A program made the position numbers and the translations under genes. From an uncultured Tolumonas sp. (GTDB lineage: Bacteria; Pseudomonadota; Gammaproteobacteria; Enterobacterales; Aeromonadaceae), in the NCBI RefSeq assembly GCF_963676665.1, contig NZ_OY781378.1, forward strand, positions 836,001 to 900,000: 64,000 bases of DNA. Reading direction: 5' to 3'. Positions 1 through 7,589 of the stretch are shown in pieces (position 1 is the stretch's first letter; every line of letters begins with the position of its first letter). The notes beneath the pieces were generated by a model. That model searched no databases and had not been told where the DNA came from. It saw only the letters and a list, made by a program, of their open reading frames with translations.

Positions 1-634
1 TCTGCATATTTGCCAGCTCAGCCAGTGAATCATTCATGGCCTGCTTGAAGTCGCCACGCAACTTGAGGCGAGCTTCTGCCACCTTGGGTTCGTTTCCTGC
101 TATCTCCGGACGTGCTACCAGAATGGTGTCCAGGTCCCGACTTGCACAAACAACCGCAGCAGCCCGGGTAGCCAGTCTATCCAGTAAGGGATCGATATGC
201 GACTGTTGAATAGCAAAGCTGATAGGGTCGGTCACTTGGTAAAATAATCGGATATCTAGTTGTACGATACCAGTATCGCCGGTAAGCAGATAACCCGATC
301 CGGCATCTGTATCATCATTGACGTCTTGAAGGGGCGTGCTACCGAGCTGAACATTCTGGCGCATCGTCATGACGGGATGTTCGATAATCCGCTCAGGTCC
401 CGGAATTTTGATCACTTGGTCTATCGGTTGCGGCCATGCCAGCAACAATCCCGCATGTTCAAGTCGGATTGGCTCACCAAAATGGAACACCACTGCTTGG
501 CTGTCTGGTGCAATCCGGTAGGTGCTTGAAAAAAACCAAGCTGCGGCAGCCAGCAGGGTTGCGGCATATAACGTGAAAAACGCAATCCGATAAGACTGTG
601 CCCAAGGCGACTGCCGAGAAGACGGATTACCCAT
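1..634 (-). CDS. SPFH/HflK-like membrane protein, partial (3' end outside window)
   Basis: I translated this by hand on the minus strand from the ATG at 634, which has an AGAGGA ribosome site about 9 nt upstream. The reading frame stays open to the window edge (about 211 residues). A single membrane anchor (about residues 17-36, AFFTLYAATLLAAAAWFF) is followed by the SPFH signature style (APDSQAVVFHFGEP, then LLAWPQPIDQV). HflK and HflC families are membrane scaffolds that modulate the FtsH protease. The gene starts 2 nt after the stop of the HflC-like gene, so it is the third gene of one operon. The C-terminus is not visible, so the subfamily is uncertain. Confidence 0.75.
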   Translation of the reverse strand, partial: MGNPSSRQSPWAQSYRIAFFTLYAATLLAAAAWFFSSTYRIAPDSQAVVFHFGEPIRLEHAGLLLAWPQPIDQVIKIPGPERIIEHPVMTMRQNVQLGSTPLQDVNDDTDAGSGYLLTGDTGIVQLDIRLFYQVTDPISFAIQQSHIDPLLDRLATRAAAVVCASRDLDTILVARPEIAGNEPKVAEARLKLRGDFKQAMNDSLAELANMQ

Positions 635-636
635 GG

Positions 637-1635
637 TTACTTGTCCTCTTTAGGGTTCTCTGGTCCGCGTTCCAATGCCTGGAAGGGGGCTGCATCTGTT
701 CTTAGAACCATTTGAGTTTGCTTATTTACAATGGATTTCAGCGTATCGAGTGACCGCAGCAAACTATAAAGCTTGGGGTTACTGGCATATGCCTTGCCGT
801 AAATTTCAGCCGCCGCCTGTTGGGCCTCCGCGGTAATGCCAGCGGCTTTGACGGTGGCATCGGCTTCAATAATGCGAGCATTTTTGTCTGCTGTAGAATG
901 AATGTCAGCCGCCTGACGTTTGCCTTCAGCCGTCCGGGCGGTGGCGATGGCTTCACGTTCTGCCCGCATTCTATCCACCGTGGCATTCAGCGTGACGTCG
1001 GGTAAAGTTAGCCGTTCAATACCGACCTGGACCAGTTCAATCCCATAGCTGTTCATCAATGGATTTTGTAACTGGTTACGTAACTGTTGTTCCATCTGAC
1101 TTAATTGAATACGGCTGGCATCTGTGTTCACCAGTTCGGCCAGTGTGTAATTACTGGTGGTTGTTTCCAGTGCAGAGCCAATAAATGTCCGGATCTGTCT
1201 GGCTGCTTCGTCTGGCTGATTTTGGACGGCACGGATAAATTTCAGCACATGTTCGCTATCTGGTTTGACTTTCCAGATAGCCCAAGCTTGCACAATGATG
1301 CGCAATCCATCTCGTGTTCCCACATCCTGCAACCCGCTAGAGGTAGAACGAATGCGCAGATCTACATCGATGGGCTCTTCAAATGGCAGCGGCAGTCGCC
1401 AGTTGATCCCTGGCGACAGCAGGATCCGGTCTGGTCGGCCAAAGCGGGTAATCACCGTGGCACTGCCGGCCCGCACTTGTTGCAGACAGGCGGCGAGCAA
1501 GGCCAGTAAGACCAATATCATCGCAATGAACAAGCGGATCCCATATGCGCGACGGTCTCCACCCGAATGAATGGAGCGGTGTTTTTCTGTGGTCACCGCA
1601 TGGTTCTTTGGAGCAATAATGGAATGGATCTTCAT
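637..1635 (-). CDS. SPFH-domain protein, HflC-like protease modulator
   Basis: 332 residues. A short cytoplasmic N-terminus is followed by one membrane segment (about 35-55) and an SPFH/Band-7 domain that begins AGSATVITRFGRPDRIL. The distal half is an Ala/Glu-rich helical region (RAEREAIATARTAEGKRQAADI), as expected for HflC. By family knowledge such proteins assemble with HflK into large membrane rings around FtsH. Its ATG overlaps the stop of the upstream gene (ATGA at 1632-1635) and it ends 2 nt before the next gene, so translation of the trio is probably coupled. This is not the canonical hflX-hflK-hflC locus: no hfq, hflX or purA is nearby. The exact function is unknown. Confidence 0.8.
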   Translation of the reverse strand: MKIHSIIAPKNHAVTTEKHRSIHSGGDRRAYGIRLFIAMILVLLALLAACLQQVRAGSATVITRFGRPDRILLSPGINWRLPLPFEEPIDVDLRIRSTSSGLQDVGTRDGLRIIVQAWAIWKVKPDSEHVLKFIRAVQNQPDEAARQIRTFIGSALETTTSNYTLAELVNTDASRIQLSQMEQQLRNQLQNPLMNSYGIELVQVGIERLTLPDVTLNATVDRMRAEREAIATARTAEGKRQAADIHSTADKNARIIEADATVKAAGITAEAQQAAAEIYGKAYASNPKLYSLLRSLDTLKSIVNKQTQMVLRTDAAPFQALERGPENPKEDK

Positions 1636-3515
1636 TTTGCTTTGGCCTTGGGTTGTTCAACCAGATTATTCATAAATGATGGTGCGCGAAAGTCCAGCAT
1701 AGGAGCATTCTCGTTTCGCAGGCGACTATCGAGAATTAACAAAGGGGTATTCGCCAACGATTGCCGCAAGATCTGGAATTGTCGCTCGGTGACGAAGACA
1801 GATCCCGTATGTTTCCAGGCTTTGTATTCGGCGGAGAATTGTGCTGAGTCGCGATGCGCCTGAGCTATTCGTTCGGCAGAAACGGCCTGCGCCTGCTCAA
1901 GGTCGATCAGGGCATTAATTTCTGCGTTACTATTTTGGCTGGCGGCATAACCATGTTCGCGTTCAATTAGGGCTTTGGCTGCAATTTGAGCGGCCTGAAC
2001 ACCATGATAGGCATCTGCCACACCGATTGGCGGATGAATGGATTCAATCCGGGTGAACAGGAGTTCAACGCCGGTATTCAGCCTGTCCAGACGGTGCTGG
2101 ATTTGCTGGTTCAGTTTGGTTGCCAGCGTATTTTGCTGCTCGCTTAGCAAGTTATCCAATTGCTGGCTGGCAAAATAGCTGACTAGTACCTGACGTGCGA
2201 CATTCCGGATAATGTCTGGTAGTTGAGCGGCCTGGTAGACACTATCCAGTGCAGCCTGATCGGTTAAGCCAATCCGCCAGATCAGACGAACATCCATATC
2301 CATGATCTGAAAACCCTGTTGGCTATTTGTTTCACTGGCGATCATTTGAGATTGGTCTCCTGGGTGGCTAGTATCCCAGAGCCGCCAGCTACTTTGTGGT
2401 GCTGGAGCTTCCGCTCGGTCAATCTCAAGTTGCTCTCTGTGATCCGGCATATCGCTGGTTTGCAATTCATGCACAGCGCCATATTCGACCAGGCGGATTT
2501 TACCCAATGGCCATGGCAACCCCAGATGCAACCCTGGTTTCAATACGGCAACAGGTTGACCTGTGCGCTCGTATACTCCCCGTTGCTGCAATGAAATATT
2601 GATCAGGCTACTGGATAGCCATCCCAATAAGGCAACACTGCCAAGTATCGGAAGACATAACCGCTTGATGATTTTGAAGGATTGGATCTGGCTCAGATCA
2701 ACACCGAGATGATGCTCTATTTTTTCCAGAAGGAAATCACCAGGGCGTAATGGCCAATGATAGAAGGACGTTAGCAGGCTCAGTGTCAGAAAACGTGGTG
2801 TATTCAGGCCTGGAGTCAGATAAAAGAGTGCAGCGAGCAGTCGGCAAAGAAATTCGGCAGAGACCAGAAGGATGAGCAAACTGGTCAAGCGCAGTATCCA
2901 CAATGCGGTATTCGGTAAGATAGCGGAAAACAGCACTGCCACGCTGGCCAGTAACCAGATATTCAGATTGATCCGGCATAGCCCTACGACCTCTGGCTGG
3001 TATTCCGATTTCATCTTGGCATCGCTACACATCCTTTCGTAAACCAGTAGGACAAAACATCCCGCGAGTAATAAAACCACAACGGGTACTGATAGAGTTT
3101 CGGGAAAAATCAGTTGCTCCGTTTTAGCTAGGTTGCATGCGCAGCCCCAGAATGCCAGTAGCGTCAGACAAACCGTGAACAGCAAATGTCTGAATAGATA
3201 GTCCAAGCGTTGGGTCAATCCTGTCGGCAGACTGAACCGGTTATGCAGAAAGGGGGATGGTTCTGCTGCTGGAATATTTTTGTCATCGACGAGCTCTGTG
3301 GGTTGGCAGCAACGCAGCATGTTGTCAGTCACAGCCAAAGTCAGCAGTAAGGAACCCAAAATGACTCGTAGCAGTAGTAACCAGAAGGTGGTTTGAGCAA
3401 AAAATAACTGAAATAGCAACGCGAGACCCAAAATAACGATGAGCAAATTGGCCCCGAATTGAGTATATTTTAGTCGATTAGTTGCGACAGGAAATTTTAA
3501 TCGTGATGGCTGCAC
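1632..3515 (-). CDS. Multi-pass SPFH (HflK-like) membrane protein
   Basis: 627 residues from a GTG at 3515, with GGAG 8 nt upstream. The N-terminal half is unusual for HflK. It carries about seven hydrophobic segments (roughly 22-60, 105-165, 180-235 and 285-310) before an SPFH domain (QRGVYERTGQPVAVLKPGLH, then LPWPLGKIRLVEYG). The C-terminal part is helical (AALDSVYQAAQLPDIIRNVA; AQAVSAERIAQAHRDSAQ). Canonical HflK has one membrane anchor and about 420 residues. This is the first gene of the SPFH operon. Inference: a membrane scaffold or protease modulator specialised by its polytopic domain; the substrate is unknown. Confidence 0.75.
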   Translation of the reverse strand: MQPSRLKFPVATNRLKYTQFGANLLIVILGLALLFQLFFAQTTFWLLLLRVILGSLLLTLAVTDNMLRCCQPTELVDDKNIPAAEPSPFLHNRFSLPTGLTQRLDYLFRHLLFTVCLTLLAFWGCACNLAKTEQLIFPETLSVPVVVLLLAGCFVLLVYERMCSDAKMKSEYQPEVVGLCRINLNIWLLASVAVLFSAILPNTALWILRLTSLLILLVSAEFLCRLLAALFYLTPGLNTPRFLTLSLLTSFYHWPLRPGDFLLEKIEHHLGVDLSQIQSFKIIKRLCLPILGSVALLGWLSSSLINISLQQRGVYERTGQPVAVLKPGLHLGLPWPLGKIRLVEYGAVHELQTSDMPDHREQLEIDRAEAPAPQSSWRLWDTSHPGDQSQMIASETNSQQGFQIMDMDVRLIWRIGLTDQAALDSVYQAAQLPDIIRNVARQVLVSYFASQQLDNLLSEQQNTLATKLNQQIQHRLDRLNTGVELLFTRIESIHPPIGVADAYHGVQAAQIAAKALIEREHGYAASQNSNAEINALIDLEQAQAVSAERIAQAHRDSAQFSAEYKAWKHTGSVFVTERQFQILRQSLANTPLLILDSRLRNENAPMLDFRAPSFMNNLVEQPKAKAK

Positions 3516-3864
3516 GCTTTTGACTCCAGATGCGAATCAATAGTGACCGCTAACTTTTTGTAAATTAACCAATTTCATCTGGCTAAAGTGCTTTTATTTT
3601 GCCAGTGTTAATATTTTAATGACATTAACATCGTTAATCTTTTGGTTTGAAGAGACTACTTTTCTGAGTTGAAGATTATAATCTATTTATCTTGCGAAGC
3701 GGCCATTTATGTCGAGCCCTGAGGACTCTTGGCGTCAACAATGAGTGTTCTTTACTTACGTCAGAGGCATATTTAGCCAATATATGATTACCACTTATGA
3801 TGTGGTAATCATAATAAATTGAGGATTTTTTAAATATCCTCGTTGGTATCTGACAAGTAAGTCG
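3516..3864. other. Intergenic stretch with two hairpins, no gene
   Basis: AT-rich gap between the start of the SPFH operon and the 3' end of the substrate-binding protein gene. It holds a perfect 11-bp inverted repeat (ATGATTACCAC at 3784-3794 with GTGGTAATCAT at 3802-3812, 7-nt loop). A shorter one lies at about 3821-3841 (GAGGAT/ATCCTC). Both lie just past the stop of the leftward gene and may end its transcript, although a clean T-run is missing. The promoter of the SPFH operon should lie near 3530-3600, but I could not place it with confidence. Confidence 0.5.
3784..3812. repeat. Perfect inverted repeat downstream of znuA-like gene
   Basis: ATGATTACCAC (3784-3794) pairs without mismatch with GTGGTAATCAT (3802-3812) around loop TTATGAT. 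It lies 53 nt beyond the 3' end of the leftward metal-binding protein gene. It could be a transcript-stabilising 3' hairpin, a weak terminator or an operator. No T-run follows on the minus strand, so it is not a standard intrinsic terminator. Confidence 0.5.
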
Positions 3865-4740
3865 CTATTTTTTCATACTTTCCAGCATGATCTCTACATT
3901 GTGTTTAAATGCGGCTTCAAATGTTGGAGCAGGACCGTCTTCCTTTGATAATGCTTCAGGATATAGTTCTCCACCAGGCTGCGCGCCTGTTTCTGCTGCA
4001 ATTTGTTTTACTAGGCGAAGGTCCGTTTGATTTTCAAAAAAATACGTTTTGATATGTTCAGATTTGAGTTGATTGATTAAATCTGAGACTTTTTTTGCAC
4101 TCGCCTCTGATTCGGTTGAAAAACCAACCGGAGATAAAAATTTCACTCCATACTCAGCGCCAAAATAGCCAAATGCATCATGGCTTGTCAGAATTTTTCT
4201 TTTGTTGACAGGTTGTTTTGAAAATTCATTTTTCGCCCAGGCATCTAATCTTTCTAATCTGGTCATGTATTCTTTCCCATGTGCGAGAAAATACTCTGCA
4301 TCATCAGGGTCATTTTTAATTAACGCATTCATGATGTTGTTTGCATATATCTCAGCGTTTTTCATGCTATTCCAGGCATGCGGGTCTGTAATGGTTTGCC
4401 CATCATCTACCATTGATCGGGTATTTATACCTGCCGATGCAACAACTTCCTGCCCCTGAAATCCGGAGACCTTTATCAGTCTTTCTATCCAACCCTCAAG
4501 CCCTAGCCCACTGACAATGACAACATCAGCATGGTTTATTCGTTGCGCGTCTTTTGGTGTGGGTTCGAATACATGGGGGTCGCCATTCGGCCCGATAAGA
4601 GATGTAACATTCACATGTTCCCCACCTATTTGTTTTACCATGTCAGATAACACTGAAAAACTCGTTACTACATCAAGATCCTTTGAAAAAGCCACAGGGC
4701 TGATAATCAACAGTGAAATTGCAATTCCAGATAATTTCAT
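3865..4740 (-). CDS. Zinc/manganese-type ABC transporter substrate-binding protein (ZnuA-like)
   Basis: 291 residues with a signal peptide (about 1-19, cleavage near AFS-KD), so periplasmic. This is the cluster A-I metal-binding fold. Three histidine ligands are visible: His56 (NGDPHVFEP), His121 (DPHAW) and His187 (LTSHDAFGYF). A carboxylate sits at the fourth position, Glu262 in LYPEALS, where many relatives have Asp. The His-rich loop of ZnuA is absent. No permease or ATPase gene is adjacent, so it is an orphan that must share a transporter encoded elsewhere. A near-consensus Zur box lies about 117 bp upstream, which argues for zinc and for induction by zinc starvation. Mn or Fe as substrate cannot be excluded from the sequence. 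Confidence 0.85.
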   Translation of the reverse strand: MKLSGIAISLLIISPVAFSKDLDVVTSFSVLSDMVKQIGGEHVNVTSLIGPNGDPHVFEPTPKDAQRINHADVVIVSGLGLEGWIERLIKVSGFQGQEVVASAGINTRSMVDDGQTITDPHAWNSMKNAEIYANNIMNALIKNDPDDAEYFLAHGKEYMTRLERLDAWAKNEFSKQPVNKRKILTSHDAFGYFGAEYGVKFLSPVGFSTESEASAKKVSDLINQLKSEHIKTYFFENQTDLRLVKQIAAETGAQPGGELYPEALSKEDGPAPTFEAAFKHNVEIMLESMKK

Positions 4741-5184
4741 TACATCTCCTTAAAAACCTGCGCCATAAACCAATTGAGTGTCGTGTGAGTACATAAAAGA
4801 CAAGAGAAGACAGAGAAATTTCATACACACAGAAGTATCTCTGCTTTAGCTATGATATGTTATAACATAACATTGTGGGTATAAAAACATTCTATATACA
4901 CTTTGGTGAATGGCGTCTTTTTTGAGGGGGGGTACAACTGAATACGTCGTGGGCAACCCTTCCCATATTGATCCGGGTTATAGTTTAATGCAGGAAAAGA
5001 TTGTCCTGAGTCACTTGTTAAGTTGAAACCGCACCAACAAAACAGCCAGTGATCTGCTGGTATAAGATGGCTATATGCATGAAAAAAAGTGGCACACATA
5101 TAATTTGCATCAATCAATAATTGTTTAGCCCGATTTGTTAACTATAGTGACTGTGTTTTCATTCATAAACTGTAGAGATTTTTC
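4741..5184. other. Divergent intergenic region with Zur box
   Basis: A 444-bp region between two divergent genes. The Zur-like palindrome sits at 4854-4876. Apart from that I see only AT-rich DNA and no convincing gene. An open frame on the minus strand (4860-5117) lacks a ribosome site and runs into the palindrome. The rightward gene at 5185 has a weak GAGA ribosome site 7 nt before its ATG. Confidence 0.5.
4854..4876. promoter_or_regulatory. Zur box
   Basis: The core ATGTTATAACATAACAT (4857-4873) has perfect 7-bp arms. It differs at one position from the enterobacterial Zur consensus ATGTTATANTATAACAT. It lies upstream of the znuA-like gene. Zur is a zinc-loaded repressor, so this predicts derepression at low zinc. 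Confidence 0.75.
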
Positions 5185-5571
5185 ATGAAAAAGCTAATCG
5201 CATTATCTGTCGCATTTTTTTCATTCAATACTTTTGCTCATATAGACTGCTTGATCGGAGACTATATAGATGCGCATGGAGAAAAAGTTTTCAGTGTAAC
5301 TGGAGAGCATCATTCAGGAATGTTAACAAACACCAAAACTGGTGAGAAAACGACCTTGAAAATGCTGAATGAAAAACAAATTTTAAGCCTTTGGAAGAAG
5401 ATGCACTGGGCCGCAGGTTCTGCACAGGACGCTGAATGTGCTGCTGATAAAAAAATTAAAAATGTTGTTTGCGAACTTTCAAATACAGACGCTGAACCAA
5501 AATTTAACCATTCTTCAAATATCTATTTAGGTGAGGAAAATGAATTAGTTCTTGTAAGCCACAAAGAATAA
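5185..5571 (+). CDS. Small secreted protein of unknown function
   Basis: 128 residues. A clear signal peptide (1-18, FFSFNTFA then HIDC) implies export. The mature part is hydrophilic with cysteines in HIDC, DAEC and VVCELS, so disulfides are possible. I do not recognise a family. The start ATG follows GAGA with 7-nt spacing. It is divergent from the Zur-controlled gene, about 310 bp from the Zur box, so co-regulation is possible but not shown. Base composition is AT-rich like the neighbouring accessory DNA. Confidence 0.65.
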   Translation: MKKLIALSVAFFSFNTFAHIDCLIGDYIDAHGEKVFSVTGEHHSGMLTNTKTGEKTTLKMLNEKQILSLWKKMHWAAGSAQDAECAADKKIKNVVCELSNTDAEPKFNHSSNIYLGEENELVLVSHKE

Positions 5572-5995
5572 TTAATTTTTCAGTTATTCTTATTTGGTTA
5601 CACACTGGGTTTGTTTTTCAGATTAACTTTTAGTTAAACGGTAGCGAAGTTCCCGCTGCGCAGCGAAGAGTTTGAACTAGTACAGCTTAGTGGAATGCCG
5701 CCATGTGTTTCAACTGGCGGCGCTCACAAGTTGTTATTACTTCACTTTTCTTGCCGCAGCAACCAGACTATCGAACCAATCTTGGTGGCCATTGATTGCT
5801 GTCAATAAGCTGTATTATACCTTCTACCCTCGGGTAACTTTTTGTGTTTTTTCAACCTTTAGCTAAAACGTTTTGGGGCAGGAATGCGTTAGCTTTGGTT
5901 AACGCATTGATGACTATAACTGAGTTATCTCCGTAGTGTAGTGCATATCTATGGGCATTCGCATCAATGTGAACAAGCCTTTATTATGTTGATTT
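5572..5995. other. Intergenic stretch with gene remnant and hairpins
   Basis: No intact gene is visible. The stretch contains a possible decayed C-terminal coding remnant (5737-5814, minus strand). A 7-bp GC-rich hairpin is formed by GCCGCCA at 5697-5703 and TGGCGGC at 5715-5721. A 9-bp hairpin is formed by AATGCGTTA at 5883-5891 and TAACGCATT at 5900-5908. A 12-bp palindrome (CGCTGCGCAGCG) lies near 5654. The pattern suits an eroded boundary of the accessory region. Confidence 0.45.
5737..5814 (-). pseudogene. Possible C-terminal remnant of a lost gene
   Basis: The minus-strand frame encodes YSLLTAINGHQDWF followed by DSLVAAARKVK and a stop. It looks like a protein C-terminus and is followed by a GC-rich hairpin that could have been its terminator. 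A stop codon lies just upstream in frame and no start exists. The parent gene is not recognised. This could also be chance. Confidence 0.25.
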
Positions 5996-6874
5996 CTAAA
6001 TTGACAAAACATCTCTATTTATCAACTTAAACTTGTAAAACGAATTCTCATCTCTTTTTCCATCATCAATGAACCATTGTCTTGATAATATCCAATAGAG
6101 AGATAATTTTTCTGTTAGCACTAAATCATCAGCATTTTCATCCATACAAAACTCATAGCGAATATCATTTTTCTGCTTTTCTGTAAGCTTGTCATGCAGT
6201 CTAAGCAACAATGGAATTTGCATATTCCATTCTTTATCACGAATTGGTTTTTCATGATCCTTAGCAGTTTCTTTCTCTAATTCAACGATATTTTTACAAC
6301 GGGAAAAGTGGAAATGCTTAAATGGTGAGCCATCACCAGTATGGAAACGATCATTTGCTCGGAACATCCACGTCTTTCCATCAAATACTAGTGCGAATGG
6401 AAAAAGAACCCGCTCATCATGATTACCACTATGGTTAGATATATAATTACACTTGATTCCATAGCCACCAGAAATGGCTCTCGTTATCTTTGCGACTTCA
6501 TATGAATTTAACTGATTTGGAACTTTACCTACTCGTGCATATGGCTGCATTGGCCGATCAGTTAACTTGTTTTTATTAAACCCATTTGCCAGCATACCTA
6601 ATGCTAATTCGGCGCCGAATTCAATCAAAGGCTTAAACGCCCCTCGATTAAAAGTATTGGTATGCTGTTGTCGAGCATAATCCATATTGTCTGGTCGAAA
6701 ATCTTTGTATCGACTAAAGACTTTTGATGCAGCCGCGTCACCTAAATCAAACATATCTTTCATGTCTGATCGTTTGATTGTTCCAGTGAAAAATAACTTA
6801 AAGTCCACATAGGCTAATCGTTCGTAATCTATCGGCTTAACATCTTCAAATCGTTCAGTTTTATTCTCATTCAT
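5996..6874 (-). CDS. WYL-domain transcriptional regulator, BrxR/CapW-like
   Basis: 292 residues from the ATG at 6874, which has GGGG 9 nt upstream; a GTG at 6889 is an alternative. Three parts are visible. The first is a winged HTH (about 20-70, FTGTIKRSDMKDMF then AASKVFSRYKDF). The second is a WYL-type middle region (about 125-215, IKCNYIS through RVLFPFALVFDGKTWMFRA). The third is a C-terminal WCX-like region (about 220-292). This architecture and length match BrxR/CapW, homodimeric repressors that often control phage-defence islands. Here no BREX or CBASS genes are present; only small ORFs and an IS follow across the divergent promoter. Operator-like repeats lie at 6908-6959, suggesting autoregulation and control of the rightward genes. 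Confidence 0.75.
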   Translation of the reverse strand: MNENKTERFEDVKPIDYERLAYVDFKLFFTGTIKRSDMKDMFDLGDAAASKVFSRYKDFRPDNMDYARQQHTNTFNRGAFKPLIEFGAELALGMLANGFNKNKLTDRPMQPYARVGKVPNQLNSYEVAKITRAISGGYGIKCNYISNHSGNHDERVLFPFALVFDGKTWMFRANDRFHTGDGSPFKHFHFSRCKNIVELEKETAKDHEKPIRDKEWNMQIPLLLRLHDKLTEKQKNDIRYEFCMDENADDLVLTEKLSLYWILSRQWFIDDGKRDENSFYKFKLINRDVLSI

Positions 6875-6907
6875 CGCCAGCATCCCCACGCATCACTGAT
6901 ATAAATC

Positions 6908-6959
6908 ATACCACACTTAGTGTATTTTACGAGGTATACCACATCTACTTTGTGTATTT
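6908..6959. promoter_or_regulatory. Paired operator-like repeats in WYL regulator promoter
   Basis: The half-sites ATACCACA (6908-6915 and 6936-6943) and GTGTATTT (6920-6927 and 6952-6959) occur twice. They form two imperfect dyads in the divergent promoter region. The first contains the exact palindrome ACACTTAGTGT (6913-6923). These are likely binding sites for the adjacent WYL protein, which is inference. Confidence 0.45.
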
Positions 6960-7041
6960 GCTTGATCTATTATTTTTACTTGCTTAAAATATCCTCAATC
7001 AGAAAATGGTTTTCTGATTAAACACTAAAAAGGTACTCAAA

Positions 7042-7212
7042 ATGGCAACAAACCCTCCATCTGGTGATGGCCACCGTAACGGTATGGTTCGTGAACGTTC
7101 TCAAACTCAAACCCCATCAGGTCACTGGGTTAAGCGAGATACAAATACGGGTCGTTTTATGGATGTAAAACAAGACGGAACTCCGTTCAAAGGAGTCAGG
7201 AAGGAGAAATAA
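7042..7212 (+). CDS. 56-residue small protein of unknown function
   Basis: Translated by hand from the ATG at 7042, with AGG about 9 nt upstream. The product is polar and basic: it starts MATNPPSGDGHRNG, contains SGHWVKRDTNTGRFMDVK and ends GVRKEK. No signal peptide or membrane segment is seen. The regular Gly/Arg/Lys spacing and clean start and stop make a real gene likely. From memory, similar short proteins occur in other enteric genomes as uncharacterised ORFs; no function is known to me. It is divergent from the WYL regulator and lies just behind the paired operators, so it is probably under that regulator. Confidence 0.6.
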   Translation: MATNPPSGDGHRNGMVRERSQTQTPSGHWVKRDTNTGRFMDVKQDGTPFKGVRKEK

Positions 7213-7237
7213 AAAAGCACCTTTGCAGGTGCCTAGA
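7211..7237 (-). terminator. Intrinsic terminator (minus-strand orientation)
   Basis: GCACCT (7217-7222) pairs with AGGTGC (7227-7232) around TTGC. Read on the minus strand, six T follow. On the plus strand there is no T-run. It would stop leftward transcripts entering from the right, insulating the small ORF. Confidence 0.4.
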
Positions 7238-7380
7238 TGTGAGATGACATATTGATTACTGCTCGAACAGTAAACAGTACGGCTCTACACTAAGAGGTCT
7301 CAAGCCCAGTTGAAGGGAAGATCACTCTCAAAACGTAAAGTAATCTTACCTTCGATTAGTGTTCATCTCAATATCTGAGG
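7233..7380 (+). ncRNA. Candidate structured RNA between two small ORFs
   Basis: The outer arms TGAGATGA (7240-7247) and TCATCTCA (7363-7370) are perfectly complementary 115 nt apart, and AGAT and ATCT next to them extend the closing stem. Inside are further hairpins: TACTG/CAGTA near 7258-7273, GGCT/AGCC enclosing CTC/GAG near 7283-7308, and AAGATCAC/GTAATCTT with one mismatch. No long ORF fills the segment. It could be a small RNA, a leader for the 33-residue ORF at 7413 or a decayed repeat. Expression is untested. Confidence 0.35.
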
Positions 7381-7412
7381 TCCCTCTTTTACTAAAAATG
7401 AGGAACACCTCA

Positions 7413-7514
7413 ATGAACGATGAAAAATCAGTTCACGTCTGTGGATATGTTCGCAGACGAGAAGGACGTCTTGAATACGTCTGTAGTCACTACCGTTCTA
7501 TGCCAAACCGATAA
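7413..7514 (+). CDS. 33-residue small protein of unknown function
   Basis: Translated by hand: MNDEKSVHVCGYVRRR followed by EGRLEYVCSHYRSMPNR. GAGG lies about 9 nt before the ATG and a strong terminator follows at once, which supports a real short gene. The pattern (VHV-GY-R ... SHYRSMPNR) resembles small uncharacterised proteins I have seen in genomic islands. Two Cys and two His in 33 residues could bind metal, but spacing does not match a known finger. Low-size calls like this stay uncertain. Confidence 0.45.
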   Translation: MNDEKSVHVCGYVRRREGRLEYVCSHYRSMPNR

Positions 7515-7519
7515 CGATT

Positions 7520-7548
7520 AAAGCTGGTCGAAAGGCCAGCTTTATTTG
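7520..7548 (+). terminator. Intrinsic terminator after 33-residue ORF
   Basis: AAAGCTGGTC (7520-7529) pairs with GGCCAGCTTT (7533-7542), with one G-U pair and a GAAA-type tetraloop. An AT-rich tail follows. Confidence 0.6.
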
Positions 7549-7589
7549 GTTCTGATTAACTATTTATCTTGTTATTAAAGGTGACTTAT

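Noticed and set aside
260-529. Open frame of 89 codons on the plus strand
   Set aside because: It lies opposite a convincing SPFH protein on the minus strand; no ribosome site and no recognisable protein.
4860-5117. Open frame of 85 codons on the minus strand, upstream of the znuA-like gene
   Set aside because: Its end overlaps the Zur palindrome, no ribosome site is seen and the peptide composition is not protein-like.
5650-5670. CGCTGCGCAGCG palindrome as a possible att or dif-like site
   Set aside because: No second copy or flanking recombinase-site arms were found in the window.
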